Source: Rhizophagus clarus (lineage: Eukaryota > Glomeromycota > Glomeromycetes > Glomerales > Glomeraceae). Taken from it: DNA of 64,000 nt. The notes below the pieces were generated by a model, which was not told where the DNA came from, did no database searches, and saw only the letters and a program-made list of their open reading frames with translations. This document shows positions 1 to 11,233 of this stretch, one piece after another. Numbering within the stretch: the first letter of the stretch is position 1; each line of letters starts with the position of its first letter. The DNA lies in contig BLAL01000012.1 in the NCBI GenBank assembly GCA_015698045.1, forward strand, positions 2,480,001-2,544,000. The letters are read 5' to 3'. The translations under genes and the position numbers were made by a program.

Positions 1-2557
1 AAATTGAGTTTGCGTAGATCGGTCAATTTGGGATATTATGTTTGTGTCGAGTTTATAATAGATATACGTGGATTTATTTTTAAAAAATACTAATTTCAGT
101 AAATTAAATTACTCGGTATTTACCAAAATTTATTTTATTTTATTTATTTTTTCACTTTTTTTTGGTATTTTATACCAAATTTATTTATTTTTATTATTCT
201 TTTTCAGGTTTTAATACCCTAATTCCAAAAGTCTGGTCGTGTTTTTTGCCCGGCAACACTACAAAAAATAAAAAAAAATAATTAATTTGTTAAAAAAAAT
301 ACCGAAAAACACTTCCCCCACCTTCCCTTACCTTAATTCCAAAAGTCCAGTCGTGCTTTTCGTCTGGCAACACTACAAAAAATAAAAAAAAATCAATACT
401 TAATTAATTAAAAAAAAACAACGAAACACCTCCCCCAACCCTCCCTTACCTTAATTCCAAAAGTCTGGTCGTGCTTTTCGTCTGGCAACACTACAAAAAA
501 TAAAAAAAATAATTAATTAGTTAAAAAAAATACTGAAAAATACTTCCCCCACCCTCCCTTACCTTAATTCCAAAAGTCCAGTCATGCTTTTCGTTCGGCA
601 ATATTACAAAAAAATAAAAAAAAAGGTTAATACGTAATTAATTAAAAAAAAATAACGAAACACCTCCCCCAACCCTCTCTTACCTTAATTCCAAAAGTCT
701 GGTCGTGCTTTTTGTCCGGTAACACTACAAAAAGTAAAAAAAAAAGTTAATACTTAATTAATTAAAAAAAAAACAATGAAACACCTCTCCCAACCCCTCC
801 CTTACCTTAATTCCAAAAGTCTGATCATGCATTTCATCTGGTAATACTACAAAAAAATAAAAAAAATAATTAATTAAATAGTTAAAAAAACACCGAAAAA
901 CACTTCCCCACCCTCCCTTACCTTAATTCCAAAAGTCTGGTCATACTTATCATCTGGCAACACTACAAAAAAATAAAAAAAAAAACAATTAATTAGTTAA
1001 AAAAAATACCAAAAAACACTTCTCCCATCCTCCCTTACCTTAATTCCAAAAGTCTGGTCATGCTTTTCATCCGGCAACACTACAAAAAAATAAAAAAAAA
1101 GGTTAATACTTAATTAATTAAAAAAAAACAACGAAACACCTCCCCCAACCCTCCCTTACCTTAATTCCAAAAGTCCAGTCATGCTTTTCATCTGGCAATA
1201 CTACAAAAAGTAAAAAAAAGTTAATACTTAAATTAATTAAAAAAAAATAACGAAACACCTCCCCAACCTCTCCCTTACCTTAATTCCAAAAGTCCGGTCA
1301 TGCCTTTCATCCGGCAACACTACAAAAAATAAAAAAAAAATAATTAATTAAATAGTTAAAAAAAACACTGAAAAACACTTCCCCACCCTCCCTTACCTTA
1401 ATTCCAAAAATCCAGTCATGCTTTTCGTCCGGCAACACTACAAAAAGTAAAAAAAAGTTAATACTTAAATTAATTAAAAAAAAATAACGAAACACCTCCT
1501 CCAACCCCTCCCTTACCTTAATTCCAAAAGTCCAGTCATACCTTTCATCCGGCAACACTACAAAAAATAAAAATAAAAAATAATTAATTAATTAGTTAAA
1601 AAACACCGAAAAACACTTCTCACCCTCCCTTACCTTAATTCCAAAAGTCTGGTCGTGCTTTTCATCTGGCAACACTACAAAAAGTAAAAAAAAAAGTTAA
1701 TACATAATTAATTAAAAAAAAAACAACGAAACACCTCCCCCAACCCCTCCCTTATCTTAATTCCAAAAGTCCAATCGTGCATTTCATCTGGCAACACTAC
1801 AAAAAAAAAAAAAAAATAATTAATTAAATAGTTAAAAAAAATACCAAAAAACACTTCCCCACCCTCCCTTACCTTAATTCCAAAAGTCCAGTCGTACTTT
1901 TCGTCTGGCAACACTACAAAAAGTAAAAAAAAAGTTAATACTTAAATTAATTAAAAAAAAACAACGAAACACCTCCCCCAACCCCTCTCCTACCTTAATT
2001 TCAAAAGTCTGGTCATGCCTTTCATCTGACAACACTACAAAAAATAAAAATAAAAAATAATTAATTAATTAGTTAAAAAAAACACCGAAAAACACTTCCC
2101 ACGCTCCTTTACCTTAATTCCAAAAGTCCAGTCGTGCCTTTCGTCTGGCAACACTACAAAAATAAACTGATAAATAATTAAAAAAAAGATCAGATATTCG
2201 GATTATCTGATTAGATCAGCAAGTCACATGACCCTGCCTTTATACATTTATGAGTTATATTAGTATTGTTCAGAGTCCTGTAATTACGTTTAACCAGGTC
2301 ATGTATATTTAATTTGATTTGATTTGGATTTGATTTGGATTTGTCAGATTTGATTCAGATTTGATTGAATTAGTTTAAGCTAATTTGAATTTGATTTGAA
2401 ATCGAATCAAATCTTTTTTTTTAATTTGAATTTGAACTCAAATCTTGTTTTGAAGTTTGGATTTGATTTGCAAATCAAAATTATCAAATCAAATCAAATC
2501 AAACTTCAAATCAAATCTGAATTGATTTGATTTGACCAAATTGTTTACGGAACACTA
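1..2557. mobile_element. Non-autonomous hAT-like element carrying a minisatellite (left part outside window)
   Basis: Base 1 aligns with position 61222 of the complete copy at 60679-63175, so about 540 bases lie outside the window. The right end is clear: AATCAAATC-type motifs fill 2280-2550 and the element closes with GGAACACTA at 2549-2557, matching GGAATACTA in the other copy. The reverse complement starts TAGTGTTCCG, the TAGnGTTC start seen in hAT-like terminal inverted repeats. The middle is a tandem array, listed separately. No coding sequence is present; open frames in the array are by-products of the repeat. The target duplication cannot be tested because the left end is missing; the candidate right-hand 8 bases are AGTCCACC (2558-2565). 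Confidence 0.8.
195..2165. repeat. Minisatellite array, about 119-bp units, 17 copies
   Basis: Seventeen units are recognisable by the core TTAATTCCAAAAGTCNGGTC followed by GGCAACACTACAAAAA. Two tails occur. Type A reads AATAATTAATTAGTT...CCGAAAAACACTTCC and type B reads GTTAATACTTAATTAATT...ACGAAACACCTCC. They mostly alternate, giving a dimeric higher-order repeat of about 240 bp. Differences between units are concentrated at CG/TG/CA positions in the core. Confidence 0.92.
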
Positions 2558-2559
2558 AG

Positions 2560-3560
2560 TCCACCTCAAATGGAGTTCCAGACCTAAAGAAAGGGAGAAA
2601 AGTGAAACATTATTAACATTTCGCTAAAATACCAAAACAAAAAAACTTATTTTTTTTTACTTAAATTGGTCCATCTCGAAATGGAGTTTCAGACCTAAAA
2701 AAAAGGAGAAAAGCAAAACGTTTACTAACGTTTCACTAAAATACAAAGAAAAAAAAATTATTTTTTTTTTACTTGAATTGGTCTGCCTCGAAATGGAGTT
2801 CTGGACCTAAAAAAAAGAAGAAAAGTGAAACGTTACTAACGTTTTGCTAAAATACAAAAAAAAAACTTTTTTTTTTACTTACAGTGGTCCGCCTCGAAAT
2901 GAAGTTCAGGACCTAAAAAAAAGAAATACAAAATGAAACATTAACATTTTGTAAAATATATAAAAAAAAATTATTTCTATCTTCGAATACTTCGGTCTGC
3001 TTCAAATTGGAGTTCCAGACCTAAGAAAAATGAAAAGAACGTTAGTTAACATTTGTTGAAAATAAAAATAAAAAAAAAGGTATTTTTTTTTGAAGATACC
3101 TTCAAAATAGAGTTTGAGCCCATATGTTCAGTGTTCTGGACCTAAAAAAAAGATAAATGAATGTTAATCAATGTTCATTAAGTTAATTTAATAAAAAAAA
3201 AATTATTTTGAAGGTCATACCTTTGAAATGTGGAGTCTGGCTAAGATTTTCAGCAAAAACTCAACTTGAAATACTGAAACGAATAAATTTTGTTCACTCA
3301 TTCTTCGACAATTCCAATGTCCAGAAGAGCCCTAGTAAAGAAAAAAGGAATTTTTTTTAGATTATCAACCGATCTCTAAGTTATATGACACTGCAGAAGC
3401 TGATCGACTACAAAGTAACCTTAATTAGCGATGTTTGTCAAAATAAAAGTAAATTAAACATTTCAAAGTTTACCTTTGAAATAGAGGCCAGAACTTGTTT
3501 TTCAGTATTCTGGACCTACAAAAAAGAAAATTGAACATTAATGGACGTTTGTTAAATAAA
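2560..3560. repeat. Degenerate tandem repeat, about 105-118 bp period
   Basis: The motif TCGAAATGGAGTTCNGGACC followed by A-runs, GTGAAACGTTACTAACGTTT and CTAAAATAC recurs near 2570, 2675, 2790 and 2890. Progressively weaker copies follow near 3005, 3110-3145 and 3500. Copies decay from left to right. It begins directly at the right end of the hAT-like element. The rest to 4330 is AT-rich with nothing recognisable. Confidence 0.75.
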
Positions 3561-4337
3561 ATTAATAAAAAAAATTTTTTTTGAAGGTTACCTTCAAAAA
3601 CTAGCGTTAGCTAACGTTCTTTATGATTCATATGCCCAGAACACCGTCGAAAGTACATTTAGTCCTTGTAGAGGGTCTATAAAATGATTCTTTTAGGGAG
3701 ATAGAAAAGATAGCAAGTCTATTTAATAATTTTGAAGCTTAAAAAACTACAAAAAAAAGTTTTTTCTTAGGGTATTTTTAGACTTTAAATTGAAAGACGT
3801 TAAAAAAAATTTATTTCTTTGAAAGGTGTTGAAAAAAAAATTATATTTATGAAAAATGTTGAAAAAAATTGTTTCCTTAAAGTATTGCGAATAAAAAGTT
3901 TAAGTATCTTAAAGGAAATTAAATATAGAAAATAAACTGGAAGCTTATCAAAGTTTATCATGCAAAGTTTATCAAATTAAAGAAGAAAATTGTGAAAATC
4001 TTTAAAGATTTTTGTACAAAGTATTTTTAAAAATCTGCAATTTTGGAGATTATCACAAATTTTTTATAAAAAAATCTTTGAAAAAAATAAAAAAATAATT
4101 TCTGCAGTATTGTGCATATTCTTAACAAAATTGCATTAAAAAAATGCGGCAATCTGCTAAAATCACAGATCACCGCAGATCTGAACTGATATAACTTTCC
4201 CAATATTTTTGTATAATTTGTGGCATTTTTGGTAGGCTGCAAACTGCGTAAATTGATCGAAAAGTCTTAACTTTTTTTTAGCATGTACAATGAATTTGGG
4301 AATGATTCGTAATTGATATTTTTACATACTTTCAATA

Positions 4338-5063
4338 TTATTTTAATACAGTAAATTGTATTAATTCTTCAATTGCGGTATTTGGTATGTTATGACTCGA
4401 CCTGAACTTTATAATCCATATCAAAATCCCTTTAATTAATTCATCTGTTGGTAATTCTGAAATATCTGATGTATCTGAAATATCTGGTATGTCAAATATA
4501 GGATAAGAGTAATTTTCAAAATTATCTGAAAAATCATTATCTTCATCATTAGGAGAATTTTCTTATGTCGAAAATTCACTAGTGTAGATATCATCCGTGT
4601 CATATTCAGCTGGCACATTATAAGAGGAATCTTCAGCGACTAGCTCAACTTCAGTGATACAACAAAATGTGCCTGATTTTGCCTTTTTTTTACATGAAAA
4701 AAATATATATTTCTGTTCCTCATATGTATCATTATCAGAATGTGTATCAATAGACATTGTCGTATCTTGTGGTTCTGCTAACAATATTGTCGAATCAATC
4801 AGTTCTACTAACTCTTGAGACATTAGAGCCTTATCGCGATTTAATAGTTCCAAAGAAGTCATTTGCTCATTCGTTTGCTCATGTTCCTCCTTCGTTCGTA
4901 GATTAACCATTTTCCTATTACAATGGCTGCAAAAGCACAGAACCTTCTCTCTTGATTTTCTGATTGTAAATTCAGTAGATGTTTGTTCAGAAGTCGATGA
5001 ACTAGAATTATTATATTCGTCTATGATATTAGCAGCAATGCGTTTTCTTCTCCTTTTTTTCAT
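4338..5063 (-). pseudogene. Broken transposon-type zinc-ribbon/acidic protein, N-terminal fragment
   Basis: The frame opens with a basic MKKRRRKR stretch and a Ser/Thr run. It then has CFCSHCNRKMVNLRTK (about residues 43-58), a CxxC plus basic motif like the N-terminus of large transposase-associated proteins that I recall from AM fungi (KDZ/CACTA-like group). A TAA at 4563-4565 interrupts the frame. Reading on in the same frame gives an acidic Asp/Ser stretch and then a hydrophobic helix near LIKGILIWIIKF, ending at TAA 4338-4340. The coherent frame beyond the stop argues for one nonsense mutation (CAA to TAA would explain it). No catalytic domain is present downstream. The family assignment is tentative; the existence of a former 241-codon frame is well supported. 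Confidence 0.5.
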
Positions 5064-5114
5064 TTTTTGATAAAAGTTTACATTGAATAAAGTTATAATA
5101 TACTTTATTATATT

Positions 5115-5292
5115 TAATTAATAGTGATTTTTTATTATTATCAAATTTTTAGTGGTGTCAAATTTTTAATGATATTATGGTTTTTTTATTAATATCAAAT
5201 TTTTAGTGATGTCGAATTTTTAGTGATATTTTGGTTTTTTTATTAATATCAAATTTTTAGTGATGTCGAATTTTTAGTGATATTGTGATTAT
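5115..5292. repeat. Three ~57-bp tandem units
   Basis: TATTAATATCAAATTTTTAG followed by TGATGTCGAATTTTTAGTGA occurs three times, the first copy diverged. It lies just upstream of the minus-strand broken gene ending at 4338. No coding sense. Confidence 0.8.
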
Positions 5293-5459
5293 ATTCCATT
5301 TTAAAATGATATTGATGGTATAATTAACAAAATAAATAAATTCGAATACAAAAAATTAGACGTAAAAAGTTGAATAGAAAATTAAACGAAAACTGAAATT
5401 TAAAAAATAAAATATATACCATACCACGCACTCAATGCAATTTAACTGTTCAATTAATT

Positions 5460-5670
5460 GAAAGTCTAGTTTGATGCGAAAGTTTAAGTCTAATCTGATC
5501 ATTAATGGCTAATGATTAAAAGTCTAATTTGATATGTTTAATATATGTTTAATAATTAAAAGTCTAATTTGATGCGAAAGTTTAAGTCTAATTTGATCAT
5601 GCCTATTAAAAATCTAATTTTATACAAATGTTTGTGATTGTTAATTGTTAAAAGTCTAATTTGATAGTAA
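5460..5670. repeat. Short interspersed motif AAAAGTCTAATTTGAT
   Basis: AAGTCTAATTTGATNCGAAA-type motifs occur about seven times with irregular spacing of 20-60 bp, ahead of the plus-strand gene starting at 5779. It could be the upstream region of that gene or a decayed minisatellite. Confidence 0.6.
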
Positions 5671-5778
5671 AGAAATAGATATAAATAGTGGTCCAATTTC
5701 CTCGTTCCATACAAAAAATCACCCTTTTTTCTTTTTTAAAAAATAATAATAAAAAATAAAAATAATTTTAAAATAATA

Positions 5779-6960
5779 ATGGCTCGTAAGAAACTATCAA
5801 AACCAAATGCTTCTTCACCAGATATTGCTGGTTTGTCTACACCATCACCACATACAACATCAACTCCTCCATGAAATATTGCTTCAACACCAACACCAAC
5901 TAATACCACCATTTCATCTACATCACAAAATATTGCCACATCACGAGCGTCAACACCAACTAATACTACACCACAAAATATTGCCACATCACGAGTGTCA
6001 ACACTAACTAATACTACACCACAAAATATTGCCACATTATGAGCGTCAACACCAACTAATACTGCACCACGAAATATTGCCATACCACGAGCGTCAACAC
6101 CAACTAATACTACACCACAAAATATTGCCACACCACGAAATATTGCTTCAACACTAACATCACTAAATACTAATACTACAGCTCCCTTTAGACTTGTTGT
6201 TTTGCAAGATATTTTAGCCTCATTAAGTCAAACTCAAACTCAATCTCAACGAACTTCTGATATTATTAAAAGATATCCTAATATTAATGTACCAAAAAGT
6301 TACCATTCACATCACGAAGAAGGAGCACCAAGAAATGTTTGACTGAGTAATGAAGAAGCGGGTAAACTGAATTTTTTGTTATATTTTAATATTTATTATA
6401 TTACATCTGTTCGTTCGATTCGATACATATTCTTATAATTTAAAATAGGTAATTTAGAGCTAGGAAATTTAAAAAATGAAACCCTTTGACTACAGAACGA
6501 ATTGAATCAGAAAAAGGTCAAAGTATCAGAAATGAAACGAAAAATAAATAATTTGCAAGACTGCGTTTGTAAGGTCGAGGAGGAGAATTCCTTACTATGG
6601 CAGTTTAATGAAATTTTTGGTGATAAATTGAACCAATTATATGAAGAAAATAAAACTCTCCAAGAAGAATTTCAACAGTTCAAGCAAATTCGTACACCTC
6701 GAAAGACTATTGATTTTCCGCAGCAATATTCACCAAAACGCCTAATAAAAGATTAAAATTGAGAGAGAAATCGTCTAATGAAGTTGCCGCTTCAGTTGCA
6801 AGAGTAAGAATTTTACAAGACTATTTGCAGCCAAATTATGTTAATGTATATATACAGCTTTTATTATTTCCTCTTATTGTTTAGGACAAAATGAAAAACC
6901 TCTTGAAAGGTCAAATACCTGAAGAATATTGGTTGGATTACGGCAAGTCTTTTAGTAAAC
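5779..6960 (+). pseudogene. Unrecognised repeat-bearing, coiled-coil gene, 5' part (broken)
   Basis: ATG at 5779 (MARKKLSK) opens a basic start, then a Thr/Pro-rich region built of a 48-bp (16-residue) repeat, STPTNTTPQNIATSRA-like, about five copies over 5885-6150. In-frame TGA codons stand at 5872, 6040 and 6340. At the first two, intact sister repeats read CGA in the same context. An 87-bp intron (6362-6448, GTAAAC...ATAG) leads to a heptad-rich coiled coil (about 6449-6710) with another TGA at 6487. Near 6725 the frame shifts, then continues through SSNEVAASVARVRILQDYLQ. A probable 45-bp intron (6840-6884) joins a conserved-looking exon with KGQIPEEYWLDYGKSF. The frame then runs into a pyrimidine-rich repeat. 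I do not recognise the family. The coiled coil suggests a multimerising protein. Confidence 0.55.
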
Positions 6961-7456
6961 AGACAGCAAAGATATACCATTTTTTATTTATACCCTTCTT
7001 TTTTTATTTCCCATATTTTTTTTCTCTTCTCCCTCTAACTTTCTTCTAAAAAAAATTTTTTTTCTCTGATTTTCTTCTCACCAGCTACTCCTTTCTTTTG
7101 ATAAAAAATAAAAAGTTTTCTTTCTATTCTACTCTTTATCCAAACCTCTTCTTTTTAAAAAAATTTATTTTTTTTTCCACCTTTTTTTTAAAAAATTTTC
7201 GTTTTTGGTTTTTTCTATTTTTTATTCCTTATTTTTATTTTTCTTTATTTTTTCCAACTTTGTTGAAAAAATTTTTTTATTTTTATCATTCATTTTCTGC
7301 CCATCTTGTTCCCCTTTCTTTTATAAAATATTTTTTTTCGTTAAAGATAATTTTTTTACAACTAAAGTTAATATTTTTTTTTGTTTAATTTTCTTATAGG
7401 ATGAAAGTCTTTTTCTTTTTAAAGGTCAGGTTCAGGTTTATTTTCTTTTTGCAAGT
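6960..7456. repeat. T-rich polypyrimidine tract
   Basis: About 500 bp are made almost wholly of T and C with short A-runs. Hydrophobic Phe-rich frames across it are composition artefacts. Together with 7989-8340 it separates the two halves of the broken gene 5779-9361. The tract is split by the MITE at 7459-7986. Confidence 0.8.
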
Positions 7457-7458
7457 TA

Positions 7459-7986
7459 CCGTATATCACGGGCCACAGTACTCCCTCTATGCATAGTACC
7501 CCTTCAAAAAATTTGCCAGAATTTTAAAGTACCCGGGTACTTTATATAGAGAATTCCAATTTAAAGCTTAAAATTTTGTAAAATATCCGGGGTATAATAC
7601 TAGGTTTATATATAATGTATATTCCAGATATATAAAAACGCCGGAACAGTCAGTTTTGGCATTTTTTTTGCATTTTTATATATATAAAAACGCTGGAACA
7701 ATCAGTTTTGGCATTTTTTTGCATTTTTATATATATAAAAATGCCAGAACAATCAGTTTTGGCGTTTTTTTTTTACTTTACATATAAAAAATGCCAGAAC
7801 AGTCAGTTTCAGCATTTCACCAATCTAATTAAACCTGGGTATTATACATGACATGTACCCCGGGTATTTTAAAAATCCTATACCCCCCCTATGTATAGTA
7901 TCTACCCGTGTATAGTACCCCTGGGTACAGGCCAAAACCCCCAAATTTTGCAAGATACCTGGGGTACTGTGGCCCGTGATATACGG
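7459..7986. mobile_element. Tc1/mariner-type MITE, 528 bp, TA target duplication
   Basis: The left end CCGTATATCACGGGCCACAG and the right end, reverse-complemented, are identical for at least 24 bases. TA flanks both ends (7457-7458 and 7987-7988), the duplication made by Tc1/mariner transposases. Further inside, subterminal blocks with CTATGCATAGTACCCC and its inverted counterpart extend the symmetry. No coding sequence. The middle holds an unrelated-looking palindromic minisatellite (7625-7820). Confidence 0.88.
7625..7820. repeat. Palindromic minisatellite, four units, inside the MITE
   Basis: Each ~55-60-bp unit has AAAACGCCGGAACAG, a short spacer, then GTTTTGGCGTTTT, and so is itself a hairpin. 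The same hairpin unit occurs in an unrelated element at 15800-15990. Confidence 0.8.
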
Positions 7987-8124
7987 TAGTTCATTCCTTT
8001 TTTTTTTGTAAGGCACTTCACAGACTTTTCTTTTTTGTAGGTTAATTCCAGATTTTTTTACTTTTGCGGGTAATTTAGTTGTAGTAGATCAGTTTTGAGA
8101 CTTCTTTTTCTCTGCTGTAGGTCA

Positions 8125-8330
8125 GTTCTTTTTGTAAGTTATTTCCTTTTTGCGGGTTGATTTCTTTTTTTGTGGGTTGGTTACTTTCTTTGCAGGTTGA
8201 TTTCTTTCTTTGCAGGTTGATTTCTTTCTTTGCAGGTTGATTTCTTTCTTTGCAAGTTGATTTCTTTCTTTGCAGGTTGATTTCTTTCTTTGCAGGTTGA
8301 TTTCTTTTTGTAGGTTGTTTTTTTTCATTT
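8125..8330. repeat. 20-bp tandem repeat TTTCTTTCTTTGCAGGTTGA
   Basis: About nine near-identical 20-bp units, with looser GTAGGTT-containing units on both sides (8030-8130). The unit carries a pyrimidine tract followed by GCAG|GTT, the shape of a 3' splice site. Minus-strand Lys/Asn-rich frames across it are artefacts. Confidence 0.85.
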
Positions 8331-8668
8331 TTTTTTTGTAGGAATGCCAAATCTTAGAGATTAGTATAGAATTACTATAGGTATGATTCAGTATAGGAGG
8401 AGTTTGGTTTTTAATAGAGTTAAAGAAATGTAGTAAGAAATGAAATATTTGTATTAAATAAAATAATATTTATTTATTTATTGTTTATTCAATGAAAATA
8501 TTATTATTTAAAAATTAAATTAAATAAAATTTTATATTATAAATTACGTTAAAAAAAACATATAATTTCAGTATTTTTCAGTATTTTTCAGTATATAAAC
8601 CGTAATTTTATGATACAGAATTGGACAGATTTCTGTATCATATATTTTTTTACGTATATTTTTTTGAG

Positions 8669-9361
8669 CAATCAGATTCTGAAGACGATTCAAAACAAAA
8701 ATTGCCTGATAATAAGCAGTTCTTGCATGTATACGATCAGTTATGACATTTAGATGAAGTATTAAAATGATTACTGCTCCTAACCTATTTTAATATTTAT
8801 TCGATATTTGTTTATCTTTGTTTTAATAGTTAAAACAGCTATTATGAGACGTATTAGACCCTGAAGCAGAATATATTCAACGCGCAAAAAAGCAATGGGA
8901 GCGAATTTATAATGATGATATTTACTTCATGTCTAGTAAACCTCTCGAGAATGCGTCTGAATGGGCGCTTGATAAAATGAAAATATACGAGACAGATGAA
9001 ACAAATGAAACAATTAGCATTAGCGAATATGATGACATGGTTGATAATTTGATTCAATCTTACAAGGATTGTGTGCCAATAGAACTGAATTTAACAGAGT
9101 CATATTCAGATTTCTTGTTAAATTCGGCGGAAATGAATTCAACTAGACCTGAAGATTTGGATGAAATTGGCAAAAGTTTAACAATAGTAAGTTAAATTAT
9201 TTTAATATTTTTACGTCAAAAATATTGTTAATTAATTTTGTTTATATCATATGTTGTATCATATTAGCAACAAAAAATCAAAAAAAAGCAAAAAGGAAAA
9301 AGAAAAAGCTACGGAAGATGAAGAACTCCATGAAATCTTCGAAGCAGACGAATATTATTAG
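8669..9361 (+). pseudogene. Unrecognised gene, 3' part (probable continuation of 5779-6960)
   Basis: An acidic exon begins after a TTTTTTTGAG acceptor-like site near 8668. It contains TGA at 8744 and ends at a GT donor at 8759. A 71-bp intron (8759-8829) joins LKQLL-TGA-DVLDPEAEYI, again a TGA where CGA fits (8845-8847). The following exon, open to 9186, is acidic and charged. The donor GTAAGT (9187) pairs with ATATTAG at 9267, and a final Lys/Glu-rich exon ends EADEYY-TAG at 9359-9361. The last junction needs a one-base correction in an A-run to stay in frame. Continuity with the 5' part across 1.7 kb of repeats is inferred from order, strand and identical style of damage. Confidence 0.45.
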
Positions 9362-9445
9362 TATATTTTATATTTTTTTTTGGTTATATAATTATGACTG
9401 GATATTTTATATTTTTTTTGGTTTATATAATTATGATTGGTTTAT
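9362..9445. repeat. Two ~38-bp direct units after the gene
   Basis: TATTTTATATTTTTTTTGG followed by TATATAATTATGA occurs twice in a row. From here to about 10540 I see no convincing gene; the sequence is AT-rich and unstructured. Confidence 0.7.
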
Positions 9446-10540
9446 GAGTCTTATGGTTATTGTACAGTTGATTATATGTGAGTTGGTTTATATAATTATC
9501 TTATATTACTATATACTATATATGTCAATATATATAAAATAAATGGTTTTTATTTGCTTATAAAATACAAAATGATGCTTTATTATTCGACCTTGAAAAA
9601 CCTCTAGTTCGATCTATTTATCAATTATATTCAGATTACATACAGTAGTCGAATATAGTTTTTTTTAGGGTCGAATAAATATGTAATAATGTCCTAATAT
9701 AGGTAAAATGATGGTTGAATTTTCTTTCCGAATTTGAGACAATTGGCACCCTAAATGTGCCAAAAAAATCGGCCTCAATTTGATATAGGTTAGATCGTCA
9801 TTTGACCTATATTTGACCTGGTCAAATTTAGACCGAATTGTCCTTTTTCGACTAGTGGCATATCAAGCTTTTTTCTTTTGCAAAAGAATCTATAAATATT
9901 GCATTAAAAAAAAGGTAATATATAGGAATATCCCTTAAACTGTTTCCAAATAGAATTTTTCTCACAGTAATTGTTATAAGTATTCTACTCTTTGCCAATT
10001 TATAAAACAATAAAAAATTTTTAATCAATATATAGTATATTGTATAATTGTCTGTTAATGCCATCTCACTATTAGTCAAATTTTAGGCTAATTGATTTGA
10101 TAATTTTTTATTATTTACTACTTTCTAGACATGAATAAAGTGAATGGGACAGATTATTTAACTAAGAATTAAACTGATTATGTAATTGCCAAAATCTTAA
10201 AACAGAAAGTACTGCGTCATGTGATTAATCTATTTTTTTGTGCAATTTTAACAAGCCCGAATGCAGTGTCTAAACTCTACCATCAGAAAAATAGTTGTAA
10301 TAATTTTTCCAAATTTCATTAGATCAAAGACTATCAGCCTAAAGAAAAAATCTGAAATCTGATTGGCCAATCATCTTGTAATACTCCTCATATGGGCTGA
10401 TTTAATGCATTGTATGTGATAATTTCATAGTAAATGGGAATTAGTTTCTTGCGATAATTCTACATATGGGCCAATTTGACACATAGTAACTGGTGGAAAT
10501 CTTATGTGATACAAAATTTATAATTTAGTCGAATTAAAAA

Positions 10541-11233
10541 TTGTTAAATATATCAGGAACTCATATTAACAAACTAAGGCCTAATAAGTGTATTGACATT
10601 ATTTTAAACAATGATTATAATAAAATTATGTCTAACCCCATCAATCTTTGTCCTGGATATAATATAGAGTATATTAGAAACTATTATGGTTTTCCTTATC
10701 CTGGTCAATTTGAAAAGATGGTTGATGACAATTTATCTATTATTAGTTCGTATGAAACTCTACAGCAATGGGCTATTCATATAAAAGATACTTTGCAAGC
10801 ATTGAATACTGAAGCTAGTTATCACAAGCCCAATATTCACAATAGCAAAATGGCTATTTGCTTCGATTGTTGAAAATTGGTAAAGATTCCTGATGTAAAG
10901 CCAAAAAAGACATATTTCGATGGATGGCAGAGATATGGATATGAAATTAAGCCTGAAGACTTGATGAAACATCATTGGGATAACGAATGCTTCAAGATTA
11001 ATAAACATATAGAAGCAAAAATAAAACGTGATATGGAATTGAGAGCAGACCAGAGAAAGGTAACACACCAAAGTACAGAATTATCACTTAAGCTAAGACA
11101 GGACAATGGAAGCGAAATATTTATGTCATCTCTATACGCCAAACAAAATAACTTTCTACCAATAAGCCATCTCAATCAGCCAAAAAGTATTGCGTTAAGA
11201 TTGAGAGATGGGACAAAAGTCACGATTGTTTAA
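10541..11233 (+). pseudogene. Unrecognised gene fragment with one in-frame TGA
   Basis: One reading frame runs 10541-11233 (about 230 codons), broken only by TGA at 10874-10876 between ICFDC and KLVKIPDV. CGA to TGA would explain it. The first ATG in frame is 10629 (MSNPINLC); a further exon may lie upstream because an in-frame stop precedes 10541. The first half has Tyr/Pro-rich segments (YYGFPYPGQFEK). The second half is charged and probably helical (DGWQRYGYEIKPEDL, then Lys/Arg/Glu-rich). It ends LRDGTKVTIV-TAA. No transmembrane segment, signal peptide or known motif is visible. The next gene, 790 bp downstream on the same strand, is unrelated by eye. Confidence 0.45.

Noticed and set aside
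1307..1914. Minus-strand open frames with LPDEKYDWTFGIKVREG-like repeats (also at 61908-62114)
   Set aside because: They are translations of the 119-bp minisatellite; the peptide repeat follows the DNA repeat exactly and has no independent coding signal.
5736..6131. Minus-strand 131-codon frame with VVLVGVDARDVAIFCG repeats
   Set aside because: Antisense of the 48-bp coding repeat of the plus-strand gene, which has the better start, intron and continuation.
7098..7399. Phe-rich open frames
   Set aside because: Polypyrimidine composition only; no start context, motif or splice partner.
8075..8350. Minus-strand Lys/Asn/Gln-rich frames
   Set aside because: Produced by the 20-bp repeat; both overlapping frames give similar repetitive peptides.
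9646..9855. Possible MITE with TAGTCGAAWA ends
   Set aside because: Only about ten bases of inverted match, and the flanking 8-mers (ACATACAG, GTGGCATA) differ; could be chance.
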